Origin: an uncultured Clostridia bacterium
GTDB lineage: Bacteria > Bacillota > Clostridia > Christensenellales > Borkfalkiaceae
Assembly: GCA_937912025.1 (NCBI GenBank)
Contig: CALDOZ010000010.1
Location: 1-64,000, forward strand
Length of the DNA: 64,000 nt
Direction of reading: 5' to 3'
The position numbers and the translations under genes are program-made. The notes under the pieces are model-generated. The model saw nothing but the letters and a program-made list of their open reading frames with translations, made no database searches and was not told the DNA's origin. Below, piece after piece: positions 24,230-34,181 of the stretch; the first letter of the stretch is position 1; every line of letters starts with the position of its first letter.

Positions 24230-25750
24230 ATGCTTGCAAAAGTTAAAAGTTTTGCTTTATATGGTTTAGACGGTTTTTTAGTTGACGTTGAATGTGACGT
24301 TGCTAACGGTATGCCGTCGTTTGAAATCGTAGGACTTCCCGATACCGCGGTTAAAGAAGCAAAAGAGCGTGTGCGCTCGGCAATTAAAAATAGCGGTAAA
24401 AAATTTCCTACTACAAAACTAACTATTAACCTTGCCCCTGCCGACGTTAAAAAGGGTGGCGCGTATTTTGATTTAGCCATTGCCGTTGGAATTTTAAAAG
24501 CGTCGTCAGGTGAAATATCAAACGATATATCAAGTTACGTTATACTTGGCGAACTATCGCTTGACGGAACGCTTAGAGAAGTAAAGGGAATACTTCCTAT
24601 GTTAATTTCGGCAAAGTCGCTTGGTTTTACTAACTTTATAATACCGTCTGCAAATAAAAAAGAAGCAAGTTTTATTGGCGGTATAAAAATTTACGCGCTT
24701 GATAACTTAAAAGATACCGTTGACTTATTGGCAGGAATAAAAGAATTTAAAGAAGTTGATACGTCAAGTTACGTTAGCGGTCAAGCAAGTAACGTTTACG
24801 ATACGGATATGTCGCTCGTTAAAGGTCAAAGTTTTGCAAAACGCGCGCTAGAAGTTGCCGTTGCCGGTGGACATAATATGCTAATGATGGGCCCTCCCGG
24901 TTCTGGTAAAACTATGCTTGCTAAATGCATTCCTACCATTATGCCCGATATGAGTTTTGACGAAGCGCTTGAAACAACTAAAATTCATAGCGTTGCAGGA
25001 CTTATTGGTAAAGAAGAAGGTATTGTTTATCGCCGTCCGTTTATGACTCCGCACCATACCGCGTCAAGCGTATCTATTATAGGTGGCGGACCAAACGCAA
25101 CTCCCGGTATTATTAGTCTTGCAAATAACGGCGTATTGTTTTTAGATGAAATGCCTGAATATCCGCGCTCGGTGTTAGAATGTTTACGTCAACCTCTTGA
25201 AGATAGGGTTGTTACCGTTTCAAGAGCGCGCGTATCGGTAGAATATCCTGCAAACTTTATTTTATGTGGAAGTATGAATCCTTGTCCTTGTGGAAATTAC
25301 GGCTCTAAAGATAAAGAGTGTAAGTGTTCGGCAAGTTCAATTTCAAAATATCGCGCTAAAATTTCAGGGCCTTTACTTGATAGAATAGACCTTCAAATAA
25401 ACGTTGATAGCGTAAGTTATACCGACCTTGTGTCAAACGGCGAGGAAGAAACTAGCGAAGTTGTAAGAGAGCGCGTTAATTGGGCGCGTAAAATTCAACG
25501 CGAACGTTTTAAGGATGAGAAAATTAATACCAACTCTGAAATGGGCGAAAAACACATTAAAAAATATTGTAAGTTGTCGCCTGAGTGTGAAGAGATATTA
25601 AAAACTTCGTTTATTTCCTTAGGACTTTCGGCAAGAGCGCGTAGTAGAATTATAAAGGTAGCAAGAACTATTGCAGACCTTGATTTTTCAGATAATATAT
25701 CAGAAAAGCATTTACTTGAAGCAATAGGATATAGAAGTAACGAGGTTTAG
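24230..25750 (+). CDS. comM: YifB/ComM Mg-chelatase-like AAA+ ATPase
   Basis: 506 residues, the usual length. An N-terminal Lon-like domain (FEIVGLPDTAVKEAKERVRSA near 30) is followed by the AAA+ module with Walker A GPPGSGKT near 222, Walker B FLDEMPEY near 303 and a Cys-rich NPCPCGNYG segment near 345, then a Mg_chelatase C domain. ComM is a branch-migration helicase that helps integrate transforming DNA. It precedes dprA by one base, consistent with a DNA-uptake role. AGGAGG precedes the ATG. Confidence 0.93.
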   Translation: MLAKVKSFALYGLDGFLVDVECDVANGMPSFEIVGLPDTAVKEAKERVRSAIKNSGKKFPTTKLTINLAPADVKKGGAYFDLAIAVGILKASSGEISNDISSYVILGELSLDGTLREVKGILPMLISAKSLGFTNFIIPSANKKEASFIGGIKIYALDNLKDTVDLLAGIKEFKEVDTSSYVSGQASNVYDTDMSLVKGQSFAKRALEVAVAGGHNMLMMGPPGSGKTMLAKCIPTIMPDMSFDEALETTKIHSVAGLIGKEEGIVYRRPFMTPHHTASSVSIIGGGPNATPGIISLANNGVLFLDEMPEYPRSVLECLRQPLEDRVVTVSRARVSVEYPANFILCGSMNPCPCGNYGSKDKECKCSASSISKYRAKISGPLLDRIDLQINVDSVSYTDLVSNGEEETSEVVRERVNWARKIQRERFKDEKINTNSEMGEKHIKKYCKLSPECEEILKTSFISLGLSARARSRIIKVARTIADLDFSDNISEKHLLEAIGYRSNEV

Positions 25751-25751
25751 T

Positions 25752-26828
25752 ATGAAAAATAATGAACTTGCTTTAATATTTTTAGATGGACTACTAAATC
25801 TTGATTATAAACATAAAAGAGCAATAATAAATTTATACGACGACGTATCTCAAATTTTTACAAATCCCGACGAGGCGTGTTACTATTTAAAAGAAAACAT
25901 TTCAACGGCGTCCGCTAATACGTTCGTTTCGGCAATTCATAATAATTTTGTTGACGTTTTAGTTAAAAAATATCAAGAAAGGGGAATAACCGTTATAACG
26001 GAAGAAAGCGAAGGTTATCCAACTGAACTTTATCCGCTTTCTTTTAGACCAATATGTTTATACGCGCTTGGTAACGTTAAACTTTTAAATTCTAATAAAA
26101 AGTTTTCAATAGTAGGCTCAAGAAAAACTGCGCCACATATATTAAAATTAACTGAAAGTATTGCAAGCGACTTATCTAAAAATGAAATAGTTATCGTTAC
26201 GGGCGTAGCAAACGGCGGAGATAAGTCGGCTATAAAAGGCGCGCTCGAAAGCGGTAATATAATTTGCGTTTTAGCGTCTGGTCATGATTTTATTAAAAGT
26301 GAAGCTAATCGTGATATTATTGAAAAAGTAATTGCAAGCGGTTTAGTTATAAGCGAATATCCACCAGAGGTTCCGCCTAAAAACTATCATTATCCAATTA
26401 GAAATAGAATAATCGCAGGGCTTTCTAGCGGTACTCTTATAGTAAGTGGAACGGTAACTAGCGGAGCAAGACACACCGCTGATTATGCTCTCGATTACGG
26501 CAAAGAAGTTTTTGCTTTTCCGTACGGAATAGGCGACTTAACTGGCGAACTTTGTAATAACTTAATTAAAGACGGCGCGCATTTAGTAGTCAACGTTAAA
26601 GACGTTAGCGAAGTTATGGGTTACGCGCTTAACGAGAGTAAAAAGGTGCGACTAACTAAAGAAGAAAGTGAAGTTTATAACTTAATAATTGAAGGGGTTA
26701 AATCACCCGACCAACTATCTATTAAATTAGATAAAAAAATTTACGAAGTCGTTCCAATTTTAACAACGTTAGAACTTAAAGGCGTTGTAGTAAAAAATAA
26801 TTCAAACGAGTATACTGCAATTAAGTAG
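25752..26828 (+). CDS. dprA: DNA processing protein DprA
   Basis: 358 residues. A short N-terminal helical domain precedes the Rossmann-like DprA core with GSRKTAP near 119, TGVANGGDKSAIKGAL near 150, ISEYPPEVPPKNYHYPIRNR near 200 and SGTVTSGARHTADYAL near 235. A winged-helix-like C-terminus follows. DprA loads RecA onto incoming single-stranded DNA. It sits between comM and topA, a common Firmicutes order. One base separates it from comM. Confidence 0.94.
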   Translation: MKNNELALIFLDGLLNLDYKHKRAIINLYDDVSQIFTNPDEACYYLKENISTASANTFVSAIHNNFVDVLVKKYQERGITVITEESEGYPTELYPLSFRPICLYALGNVKLLNSNKKFSIVGSRKTAPHILKLTESIASDLSKNEIVIVTGVANGGDKSAIKGALESGNIICVLASGHDFIKSEANRDIIEKVIASGLVISEYPPEVPPKNYHYPIRNRIIAGLSSGTLIVSGTVTSGARHTADYALDYGKEVFAFPYGIGDLTGELCNNLIKDGAHLVVNVKDVSEVMGYALNESKKVRLTKEESEVYNLIIEGVKSPDQLSIKLDKKIYEVVPILTTLELKGVVVKNNSNEYTAIK

Positions 26829-26855
26829 AAAATTGACTATAATATGGAGAATTAA

Positions 26856-29150
26856 ATGCAACTAATTATTGTAGAATCACCTAAAAAAGCAAAAACAATT
26901 GAGCGTTTTTTAGACGGAAAATATAAAGTTTTAGGTAGTGGTGGCCACGTTCGAGGCTTACCTGAAAAACGTTTTGGCGTAGACGTTGACGATAATTTTA
27001 CACCAACTTACGTTATAGAACCTAAACAAAAAAAACTTGTTGAAGAATTGAAAAAATATTCCGATAAAGCAGAACTTGTTTATCTTGCAACCGACCCTGA
27101 TAGAGAAGGCGAAGCAATTGCTTGGCATCTTTACGAAGTTTTAGGTATAAAAGGTAAAACTCACCGTATTAAATTTAACGAAATTAGCGAAAAGGCAGTT
27201 CGCGCCGCTATTAAAGAACCTTGTAAAATCGACTATAATTTAGTAGACAGTCAACAAGCAAGACGTATTTTAGATAGAATAGTGGGTTATAAACTTTCTC
27301 CTTTTGTTAGAACGAGAGTTAAAGACGGCGAATCTGCCGGTAGAGTTCAATCAGTTGCAGTAAGACTTGCCGTTGAACTTGAAAGAAAAATTTTAAATTT
27401 CGTTCCCGAAGAATATTGGTTTATTACCGCTAAACTTAAAGCGCCTGATAATAAATCGGAATTAAAAGTTGTTTTAAACGATAAAAACGGTAAAAAATTC
27501 CGCCCGTCAAACGAAAGTGAAGCGTTGGCGGTTGAAAACGCTTGCAAAATAAATAATTTTATTGTTAAAGACGTTAAAAAGGGCGTGTCAAAATCGCACG
27601 CGTTACCGCCGTTTACTACGTCAACAATGCAACAAGACGCGTCAAGTAAGTTAGGTCTTTCAGCGCCACAAGTAATGCAACTTGCTCAGCATTTATACGA
27701 AGGTATTGAAACTTCGCGCGGACATCTTGCGTTAGTTACTTATATTAGAACTGATAGTACTAGAATTTCTTCCGACGCGCAAAAAGAAGCGCTTAACTAT
27801 ATAGAAAAGAATTTTGGTAAAGAATACTGTCCTAATAAACCGAACGTGTATTCGACTAAAAAGAACGCTCAAGACGCGCACGAGGCAATTCGCCCGATAG
27901 ATATTTCTATTACGCCTGAAAGCGTTAAAGATATTCTTGATAAAAACCATTATAAACTTTATAGATTGATATACGAAAGATATCTTGCTTCTCAAATGGC
28001 TGAAGCGCAATTTTACTCAATGCAAATCTTAGTAAATGCAGGCGAGTACGGTTTTAAAGCAAGCGGTAAAAGCGTTAAGTTTAAAGGCTATACGGCAGTT
28101 TACGATTACGTTGCGGGTAAAACTGACGACGATATTGAAGTAAATAAACTTCTTCCAGATATGAATGCTGGCGACGAGTTGAAGTTGATTTTAACTGAAA
28201 AAAAAGGTAAAGACGGTAATCCGTCGCTTGAACAAAAATTTACCAAGCCACCCGTTCGCTATACCGACAGTACGCTTGTAAAAGCAATAGAAGAAAACGG
28301 TATTGGTAGACCGTCGACTTACGCAACGATTATTGGAACTTTAACGAAACATAAATATATCGTTAGAGAAGGTAAGTATTTGAAGCCAACTCAAATTGCC
28401 TTTGACGCAACCGACTTACTCGTTAAATATTTTTCAGACGTTATGGACGTTGGTTTTACTGCTAAAATGGAAGATAAACTCGACTACGTTGCCGAAGGTA
28501 ACGAAGATTGGAGAACTACCGTTGCCGATTTTTATAAGCCGTTTATGGCTGAACTTAAAATTGCAATGAGCGATAACGGTGAACCTACCGATATTCCTTG
28601 CGATTATTGCGGTACTTTACTTATGAAAAAGCAAGGTAGATTTGGTGAGTTTTTAATTTGTCCTGAATGCAAAAAGACAAAAAACCCTAACGATAAAGTA
28701 TCTAAAATTAAATGTCCTAATTGCGATGATTTTATGATAGAAAAAGACGGTAAGTTTGGTAAGTATTTATCGTGTGAAAAGTGCGGAATTAAAATGCAAG
28801 AAGGCGACACAATCGCAAAAGAGCGTTGCTCGTGCGGTTCGGTAATGATTGTAAAAACTGGTAAGTTTGGTAAGTATTGTAAATGTGCTAGTTGTAACGC
28901 AACAAAAAGCATCTCGGAACTTGTAGGAGTTTGTCCTATTTGCCATAAACCAGCGCAAAAAATGTTATCTAAAAAAGGTACGGTATATTACGGTTGTTCT
29001 GGATATCCAAGTTGTAATTTTAGAAGTTGGGACGTTCCAACGGGTGAAATGTGTCCAACGTGCGGAAATTATCTCATTGAAAAAGACGGAAAAATTAAGT
29101 GTTCAGATAAAAAATGTAATTATACGGTAGAACTTAAGGAGAATAAGTAA
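26856..29150 (+). CDS. topA: DNA topoisomerase I with extended zinc-ribbon tail
   Basis: 764 residues. The TOPRIM domain shows [15 protein letters not shown] at the start and [14 protein letters not shown] near 79. The catalytic Tyr is in [11 protein letters not shown] near 293. From about residue 580 onward there are five Cys-pair zinc ribbons in a row, three of them of the KxGxFGxxxxC form, more than the three or so common in the family. It relaxes negative supercoils. TATGGAG precedes the ATG. It is followed by hslV one base later. Confidence 0.95.
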   Translation: MQLIIVESPKKAKTIERFLDGKYKVLGSGGHVRGLPEKRFGVDVDDNFTPTYVIEPKQKKLVEELKKYSDKAELVYLATDPDREGEAIAWHLYEVLGIKGKTHRIKFNEISEKAVRAAIKEPCKIDYNLVDSQQARRILDRIVGYKLSPFVRTRVKDGESAGRVQSVAVRLAVELERKILNFVPEEYWFITAKLKAPDNKSELKVVLNDKNGKKFRPSNESEALAVENACKINNFIVKDVKKGVSKSHALPPFTTSTMQQDASSKLGLSAPQVMQLAQHLYEGIETSRGHLALVTYIRTDSTRISSDAQKEALNYIEKNFGKEYCPNKPNVYSTKKNAQDAHEAIRPIDISITPESVKDILDKNHYKLYRLIYERYLASQMAEAQFYSMQILVNAGEYGFKASGKSVKFKGYTAVYDYVAGKTDDDIEVNKLLPDMNAGDELKLILTEKKGKDGNPSLEQKFTKPPVRYTDSTLVKAIEENGIGRPSTYATIIGTLTKHKYIVREGKYLKPTQIAFDATDLLVKYFSDVMDVGFTAKMEDKLDYVAEGNEDWRTTVADFYKPFMAELKIAMSDNGEPTDIPCDYCGTLLMKKQGRFGEFLICPECKKTKNPNDKVSKIKCPNCDDFMIEKDGKFGKYLSCEKCGIKMQEGDTIAKERCSCGSVMIVKTGKFGKYCKCASCNATKSISELVGVCPICHKPAQKMLSKKGTVYYGCSGYPSCNFRSWDVPTGEMCPTCGNYLIEKDGKIKCSDKKCNYTVELKENK

Positions 29151-29151
29151 T

Positions 29152-29691
29152 ATGAATATGGAATTTCGTGGTACTACTATTTGCGCCGTTAAGAAAAACG
29201 GTATGACGGCAATTGCCGGTGACGGTCAAGTAACTTTCGGTCAAAACGTAGTATTTAAAAATAACGCGGTAAAAGTTAGAAGAATTTACGGTGGAAACGT
29301 AGTAGTAGGATTTGCAGGCTCAGTTGCCGATGCGTTTTCTCTCACTGAAAGATTTGAAGAAATGCTCAATAAATTTTCAGGCAATTTAATGCGTAGCGCT
29401 GTTTCTCTTGCTGAACTTTGGCGTGAAGATAAAGTTGGTAGAAAACTTGAAGCAATGATGATTTGCGCCGATAAAGATACTTTACTTATCGTATCAGGTA
29501 GCGGTGAAGTTATAGAGCCGGACGGTGGGGTATGCGCTATTGGTAGCGGTGGAAATTACGCGCTTGCCGCAGGTCTTGCGCTTTACAACGAAACTGATTA
29601 TGAAGCCGACGTTATCGCTCAAAAAGCATTAAAAATAGCAAGTAGCATTTGCATTTTTACTAACGACAATATTATCGTTGAAAAAGTTTAA
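29152..29691 (+). CDS. hslV: ATP-dependent protease subunit HslV
   Basis: 179 residues. After a 7-residue leader the sequence [10 protein letters not shown] begins the mature N-terminal-Thr protease, followed by GDGQVTFG and the conserved GSVADAF and IGSGGNYA. HslV forms a two-ring 12-mer that degrades proteins unfolded by HslU. AAGGAG with 10-base spacing supports the first ATG rather than the second one six bases on. The immediate order topA-hslV-hslU resembles the Firmicutes codY operon but lacks trmFO and xerC between topA and hslV. Confidence 0.94.
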   Translation: MNMEFRGTTICAVKKNGMTAIAGDGQVTFGQNVVFKNNAVKVRRIYGGNVVVGFAGSVADAFSLTERFEEMLNKFSGNLMRSAVSLAELWREDKVGRKLEAMMICADKDTLLIVSGSGEVIEPDGGVCAIGSGGNYALAAGLALYNETDYEADVIAQKALKIASSICIFTNDNIIVEKV

Positions 29692-29703
29692 GGGGGAACT
29701 AAT

Positions 29704-31011
29704 ATGAATTTATCTCCAAGAGAAATTGTTCAAGAACTTGATAAGTTTATTATAGGTCAAAATCCTGCTAAACGCGCGGTAGCAATTGCGCTTCGTAATA
29801 GGTATAGAAGAAGTCAATTATCTCCAGCGTTAAGAGAAGAAATTACGCCTAAAAATATTATAATGAAAGGTCCAACAGGCGTTGGTAAAACTGAAATTGC
29901 CCGTAGACTTGCAAAACTCGTTGGCGCTCCGTTTGTAAAAGTTGAAGCGACTAAATATACTGAAGTCGGATACGTTGGTAGAGACGTAGAGTCAATGATT
30001 CGCGACCTTGTTGAGTGTAGCGTTAGACTTGTTAAAGACGAGCAAATGAAAATTGTTGAAGCAAAAGCAACGGCAATAGCGGAAAAGAAAGTCGTTAAAC
30101 TTTTAGTAGACGCTAAAATTAACGAAAAGGGTGAAACTCCACAAGAAGTTTTCGAACGTCAAATTTTAGACGATTATAGAGAAGGCAAACTTAACAAAAC
30201 GTTAATTGAAATGCAAGTTGTTGACAAACCTAAACAACTTGATATTATGGCGGGCGTAGGTGCTGAAATTAATCTCGGCTCTATTTTTGGCGATATTATG
30301 CCTAAAAAGACAAAAAAGAGAAAAGTTACCGTTGAAGAAGCAACTAAAATTATAATTGCTGAAGAAAGCGATAAACTTATCGACGTTGAAGCGGTTAACA
30401 CTGAAGGCGTGCGTAGAGCAGAGCAAGAAGGTATTATTTTTATCGACGAAATTGATAAAATTGCTTCAAAAGCAAATAAGGGCGGAGCGGACGTTTCAAG
30501 AGAAGGCGTTCAGCGTGATATACTTCCAATCGTTGAAGGTAGCACGGTTATGACAAAATACGGACCTATTAAAACGGATTATATTTTATTTATCGCGGCA
30601 GGAGCATTCCACGTTTCTAAGGTTGAAGATTTAATACCTGAACTTCAAGGTCGTTTTCCAATTAAAGTTGAACTTTCAAGTTTAACTAAAGATGATTTTA
30701 TTAAAATTCTTACAATGCCACAAAACGCAATTACGCTTCAGTATAAAACGTTATTGCTCGTTGATAATATCGACTTGAAATTTACAAGCGAAGCAATTGA
30801 GTATATTGCTGAAGTTGCCGTTGAAATGAATTTAACAAGCGAAGATATCGGCGCAAGACGTCTTCATACCGTTATGGAAAATTTACTTGAAGATATTTCC
30901 TTTAACGCAGGCGGAGATATTCCTTTAACAACGGTTACTGTTGACGAAAAATACGTTCGTGAACATTTAAATTCAGATAGTCAACGCAATCTCAAAAAAT
31001 ATATACTTTAA
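29704..31011 (+). CDS. hslU: ATP-dependent protease ATPase subunit HslU
   Basis: 435 residues. Walker A GPTGVGKTE is near residue 60, the intermediate domain runs roughly 110-230, Walker B FIDEIDKIA is near 247, and sensor/C-domain sequence GARRLHTVMENLLED is near 380. It unfolds substrates for HslV. The C-terminal tail (KKYIL) is the part that activates HslV. GGGGGA precedes the ATG, 12 bases after hslV. Confidence 0.95.
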   Translation: MNLSPREIVQELDKFIIGQNPAKRAVAIALRNRYRRSQLSPALREEITPKNIIMKGPTGVGKTEIARRLAKLVGAPFVKVEATKYTEVGYVGRDVESMIRDLVECSVRLVKDEQMKIVEAKATAIAEKKVVKLLVDAKINEKGETPQEVFERQILDDYREGKLNKTLIEMQVVDKPKQLDIMAGVGAEINLGSIFGDIMPKKTKKRKVTVEEATKIIIAEESDKLIDVEAVNTEGVRRAEQEGIIFIDEIDKIASKANKGGADVSREGVQRDILPIVEGSTVMTKYGPIKTDYILFIAAGAFHVSKVEDLIPELQGRFPIKVELSSLTKDDFIKILTMPQNAITLQYKTLLLVDNIDLKFTSEAIEYIAEVAVEMNLTSEDIGARRLHTVMENLLEDISFNAGGDIPLTTVTVDEKYVREHLNSDSQRNLKKYIL

Positions 31012-31020
31012 GGTGAAACT

Positions 31021-32265
31021 ATGATAAACATACCAAAAGGAACTAAAGACGTATTACCAAGTGAAAGTTATAAGTGGCACTATATAGAAAATACCGCTCG
31101 TGAAGTTGCGTCTATATTTAATATTAAAGAAATAAGAACTCCTACTTTTGAGCATACAGAGTTATTTTTAAGGGGCGTTGGCGATACGACTGATATCGTT
31201 AACAAAGAAATGTATACCTTCCTTGACAAAGGTAATAGAAGTATAACCTTAAAGCCTGAAGGAACGGCAGGCGTTGCTCGCGCCTTTATTGAAAACGGTT
31301 TATATAGTAGCGCTATGCCACTTAAAACGTATTATATTACCCCCGTTTTTCGTTATGAAAGACCACAAGCGGGTAGACTTCGCGAACACCACCAATTTGG
31401 AGTAGAGTTTTACGGTTCAGATTGCGCTAACATTGACGCGGAAGTTATTTTAACCGCTTATACCTTACTTACTAAGTTGGGTTTACAAGTTGAGCTTAAT
31501 ATAAATAGTATGGGTTGTAAAACTTGTAGGGCGGAATACAATAAAGCGCTTAAAGAGTTTTTAAGCGACAATATTGACGATATGTGTCCTACTTGTAAAG
31601 ATAGATACAATAAAAACCCGCTTAGAATTTTAGACTGCAAAGAAGAAAATTGTAAAAAACTTACTTTAAACGCTCCTAAAATCGTTGATTACTTATGCGA
31701 CGATTGTAAAAAGCATTTTGAAGATTTACAAAACTGTCTTGCATCCGCTGGGCTTAGTTATAAAATCAATCCGTTTATCGTTCGCGGTCTTGATTACTAT
31801 ACCAAAACCGTATTTGAGTTTGTAACAAATGCCCTTGGTTCGCAAGGAACTGTATGTGGTGGCGGAAGATACGATGGGTTAATTGAGCAAATTGGCGGAA
31901 AGTCTATTCCTGGCGTTGGTTTTGGTATGGGGCTTGAAAGAGTTTTAATGTTAATGGAGGCTGTAAACGCCCCAATTCCACAAGATAAAGGCGTTAAAGT
32001 GTATTTTGCTACAATGGGCGAAAAGCCGTATTTAAAGGCGTTTGAAGTGGTTAACACGTTAAGAACTAAGGGTATAAGCGCTGAAATTGATCATATGTCA
32101 AGAAGTTTTAAAGCTCAATTTAAGTATGCGGACAAGATAAACGCCGAGTACGTTATTGCTATCGGCGACAACGAACTTGAAAAGGGTAGCGTTTCTCTTA
32201 AACGTATGAGTGACGGCGTAGAAACTGAAATTTTAATTAACGATATCGTAAATTACAATTTTTAA
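31021..32265 (+). CDS. hisS: histidyl-tRNA synthetase
   Basis: 414 residues, normal length. Class II motif 1 follows IPKGTKDVLPSE at the start, RYERPQAGRLREHHQFG near 115 is motif 2, RGLDYYTKTVFEF near 255 is the histidine-binding loop, and GMGLERVLML near 302 is motif 3. A CxxC pair in the insertion domain (MCPTCKDRY) may bind metal. It lies in the same operon direction as hslU, 9 bases after it. AAGGTG precedes the ATG. Confidence 0.96.
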   Translation: MINIPKGTKDVLPSESYKWHYIENTAREVASIFNIKEIRTPTFEHTELFLRGVGDTTDIVNKEMYTFLDKGNRSITLKPEGTAGVARAFIENGLYSSAMPLKTYYITPVFRYERPQAGRLREHHQFGVEFYGSDCANIDAEVILTAYTLLTKLGLQVELNINSMGCKTCRAEYNKALKEFLSDNIDDMCPTCKDRYNKNPLRILDCKEENCKKLTLNAPKIVDYLCDDCKKHFEDLQNCLASAGLSYKINPFIVRGLDYYTKTVFEFVTNALGSQGTVCGGGRYDGLIEQIGGKSIPGVGFGMGLERVLMLMEAVNAPIPQDKGVKVYFATMGEKPYLKAFEVVNTLRTKGISAEIDHMSRSFKAQFKYADKINAEYVIAIGDNELEKGSVSLKRMSDGVETEILINDIVNYNF

Positions 32266-32312
32266 GTTATGAATAATTAAAAATATTTTAATAATAACTA
32301 TTAGGAGGAAAT

Positions 32313-32639
32313 ATGAGTAATAACGTAGTAATTTTAAACTCTAATAATTTTGACGAGTTTATTTCAAATCAAGCAATTCCCGTATTAGTGGATTTTTGGG
32401 CTAATTGGTGTATGCCTTGTAAAATGCAAGCGCCAACGCTTGACGAGTTAGCAAACGATTTGCAAGGTAAAGCGGTTATTGCAAAAGTAAACGTAGACGA
32501 ATGCGAAGATTTAGCAATAAAATATAAAGTAAACGCTATTCCGTATCTTGCCGTGTTTAAAAATGGAAAATTTGTTGAAAATAAAGTAGGGTTATCAAGT
32601 AAAGAGCAGTTAAAATCGTTGCTTGAAAAATATATGTAA
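32313..32639 (+). CDS. trxA: thioredoxin
   Basis: 108 residues. The active site is WCMPC (Cys33, Cys36) in place of the usual WCGPC, and the cis-Pro is in AIPYLAVF. It is a cytoplasmic dithiol reductant. The Met in the active site is an uncommon variant and may shift the redox potential. AGGAGG precedes the ATG. It follows hisS by 47 bases and ends in a terminator. Confidence 0.92.
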   Translation: MSNNVVILNSNNFDEFISNQAIPVLVDFWANWCMPCKMQAPTLDELANDLQGKAVIAKVNVDECEDLAIKYKVNAIPYLAVFKNGKFVENKVGLSSKEQLKSLLEKYM

Positions 32640-32673
32640 AAAAAGACGGTGCTATCGTTAGCACCGTCTTTTA
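32640..32673. terminator. shared terminator between trxA and the lipid kinase
   Basis: AAAGACGGTGCT (32642-32653) pairs with AGCACCGTCTTTT (32660-32672), serving convergent genes. Confidence 0.9.
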
Positions 32674-32694
32674 TCTTTTTGATTGAGTTTATTA

Positions 32695-33603
32695 TTAGTT
32701 TGGAATACCAAACTTAATTGCTTTATTTAAAATTTCAACTTCAAATTCCTTACCTGAAACTATTTCGCCGTCAATACAAACGTCAAACTCTTTGTTAGAA
32801 TAAACTTTTACTTTAGAAGAACGGCGATATTCCAAAAGTTTATTAATTCGCTTATTGTCTAAGTGTTCGCCTTTTTTATATACCCCTATAAGCGAAATTA
32901 AATTGAACACGTTTGTTGGTTTGACAAGACAAATTTCCATAAGACCGTCGTCAATAACGTAACGAGGCGCGCATTTATATTTACCGCCAACGTAAGCGCC
33001 GTTAGCGAGAGTACATAATAAAAGTTTGCCGTTAGGGTTTAATATTTCGCCGTTAACTTCTACAGTAATGTCGTTAACAGTCGCTTTAAAAAGCGCCGCA
33101 ATAATACCAAGAGTGTAGGCGTTTTGCGTTCTATTATTTTTGAGTTTATTGGCAACTTTACAAACGTACGCTTCAAAACCAAAGTTCGTTACGTTTAAAG
33201 AGTATAAATCGTTAACCTTAATAACGTCTATCTCTTTATTTTTTGAATTTAAAAGTTTTTCTAAATTATTAAAACTGTTTATATCGCCAATAGATTTTAC
33301 AAAATCGTTACCGCTACCGCAAGGGTATAAAGATACGCTTGCATTATCGTAACCAACAACGCCGTTTACAACTTCATTAAGCGTTCCGTCGCCACCGCAA
33401 GCGTAGAAACGAACTTCACCCGAGTAGTTTTTTAAATACTCGCGTGTAAATTCAGTGGCATCGCGCTGGTGGTCAGTTTGGTGAATTTCAATATCGTAAT
33501 TATTAATATACGATTTTAAATCTGTGCTTATTTTATCGTATGAATTTTTTATGCCTGCTTTAGGGTTAATAATAAAAACGTGTTTCATCAAAAAATTATC
33601 CAT
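32695..33603 (-). CDS. diacylglycerol/lipid kinase (DgkB/YegS family)
   Basis: 302 residues. FIINPKAG near residue 10 and ACGGDGTLNEVVNG near 68 are the ATP-binding elements of the DAGK catalytic domain, with PCGSGNDF near 93. The C-terminal beta domain ends with VCIDGEIVSGKEFEVEI. It phosphorylates diacylglycerol or a similar lipid at the inner membrane face. The start may instead be the ATG five codons further in; neither has a good ribosome site. Confidence 0.87.
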   Translation of the reverse strand: MDNFLMKHVFIINPKAGIKNSYDKISTDLKSYINNYDIEIHQTDHQRDATEFTREYLKNYSGEVRFYACGGDGTLNEVVNGVVGYDNASVSLYPCGSGNDFVKSIGDINSFNNLEKLLNSKNKEIDVIKVNDLYSLNVTNFGFEAYVCKVANKLKNNRTQNAYTLGIIAALFKATVNDITVEVNGEILNPNGKLLLCTLANGAYVGGKYKCAPRYVIDDGLMEICLVKPTNVFNLISLIGVYKKGEHLDNKRINKLLEYRRSSKVKVYSNKEFDVCIDGEIVSGKEFEVEILNKAIKFGIPN

Positions 33604-33677
33604 TGTACATTTTTAAGTAAATTTTAACACTATAATAAATAATAGTCAAATATTATTAAAAATTTTTTTAAAAACTC

Positions 33678-33706
33678 TTGACAAAAAATTTTTTTTAGTT
33701 TATTAT
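33678..33706 (+). promoter_or_regulatory. promoter of the perR-rubrerythrin operon
   Basis: TTGACA at 33678-33683, 17-bp spacer, TATTAT at 33701-33706. Expected start near 33713. Confidence 0.82.
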
Positions 33707-33714
33707 TTTGTTAA

Positions 33715-33729
33715 TGAGAATGATTATCA
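33715..33729. promoter_or_regulatory. Fur-type box at the transcription start
   Basis: TGAGAATGATTATCA matches the 7-1-7 Fur box TGATAATNATTATCA with one change, directly over the predicted start of the regulator's own transcript. Autorepression is the natural reading. Confidence 0.75.
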
Positions 33730-33756
33730 TTAGCAATAAAGATAAAGGAGGGTAAA

Positions 33757-34158
33757 ATGCGTAAAACGCTACAAAAAGAAGCAGTGCTAAAAGCAGTGCT
33801 TGAAAGTTGTGATCATCCTAATGCCGAGGCTGTATATATAAGAAGTAAAGCATATTATCCATCAATATCATTTGCTACGGTGTATAGAGCGCTTACAAGC
33901 CTCTCAAACGAAGGTAAAATTTTAAAAATCTCTTGTCCTATGGGTGATAGGTTTGATAAAACTTTACATCCTCACGTTCACCTTAAGTGTTCGTGTTGTG
34001 GGGGAGTTAGCGATTTATTAGGTGTTAACGTTTTTGACGTTAAAAATGCAATAGAAACGTACAATGAAATTAAAATTGAGAAAATTGATTTTTTAGTTAC
34101 GGGCGTGTGCAGGCAATGTAATAGTAATTTAAGCGAAAATTTCGCTAAATATAAATAA
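33757..34158 (+). CDS. Fur-family regulator, PerR-like
   Basis: 133 residues. An N-terminal winged helix (NAEAVYIRSKA, FATVYRALTSLSNEG) is followed by the dimerisation domain. The metal ligands line up with Bacillus PerR: His in CDHPNAE, Asp in RFDKTLHPHVH, the two His six and eight residues on, and Asp in GGVSD. Two CxxC-type pairs (CSCC, CRQC) form the structural Zn site. It is probably a peroxide sensor, since rubrerythrin follows 23 bases later. AGGAGGG precedes the ATG. Its box looks more Fur-like than PerR-like. Confidence 0.85.
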   Translation: MRKTLQKEAVLKAVLESCDHPNAEAVYIRSKAYYPSISFATVYRALTSLSNEGKILKISCPMGDRFDKTLHPHVHLKCSCCGGVSDLLGVNVFDVKNAIETYNEIKIEKIDFLVTGVCRQCNSNLSENFAKYK

Positions 34159-34181
34159 ATTAACACTAAAGGAGAAATATT

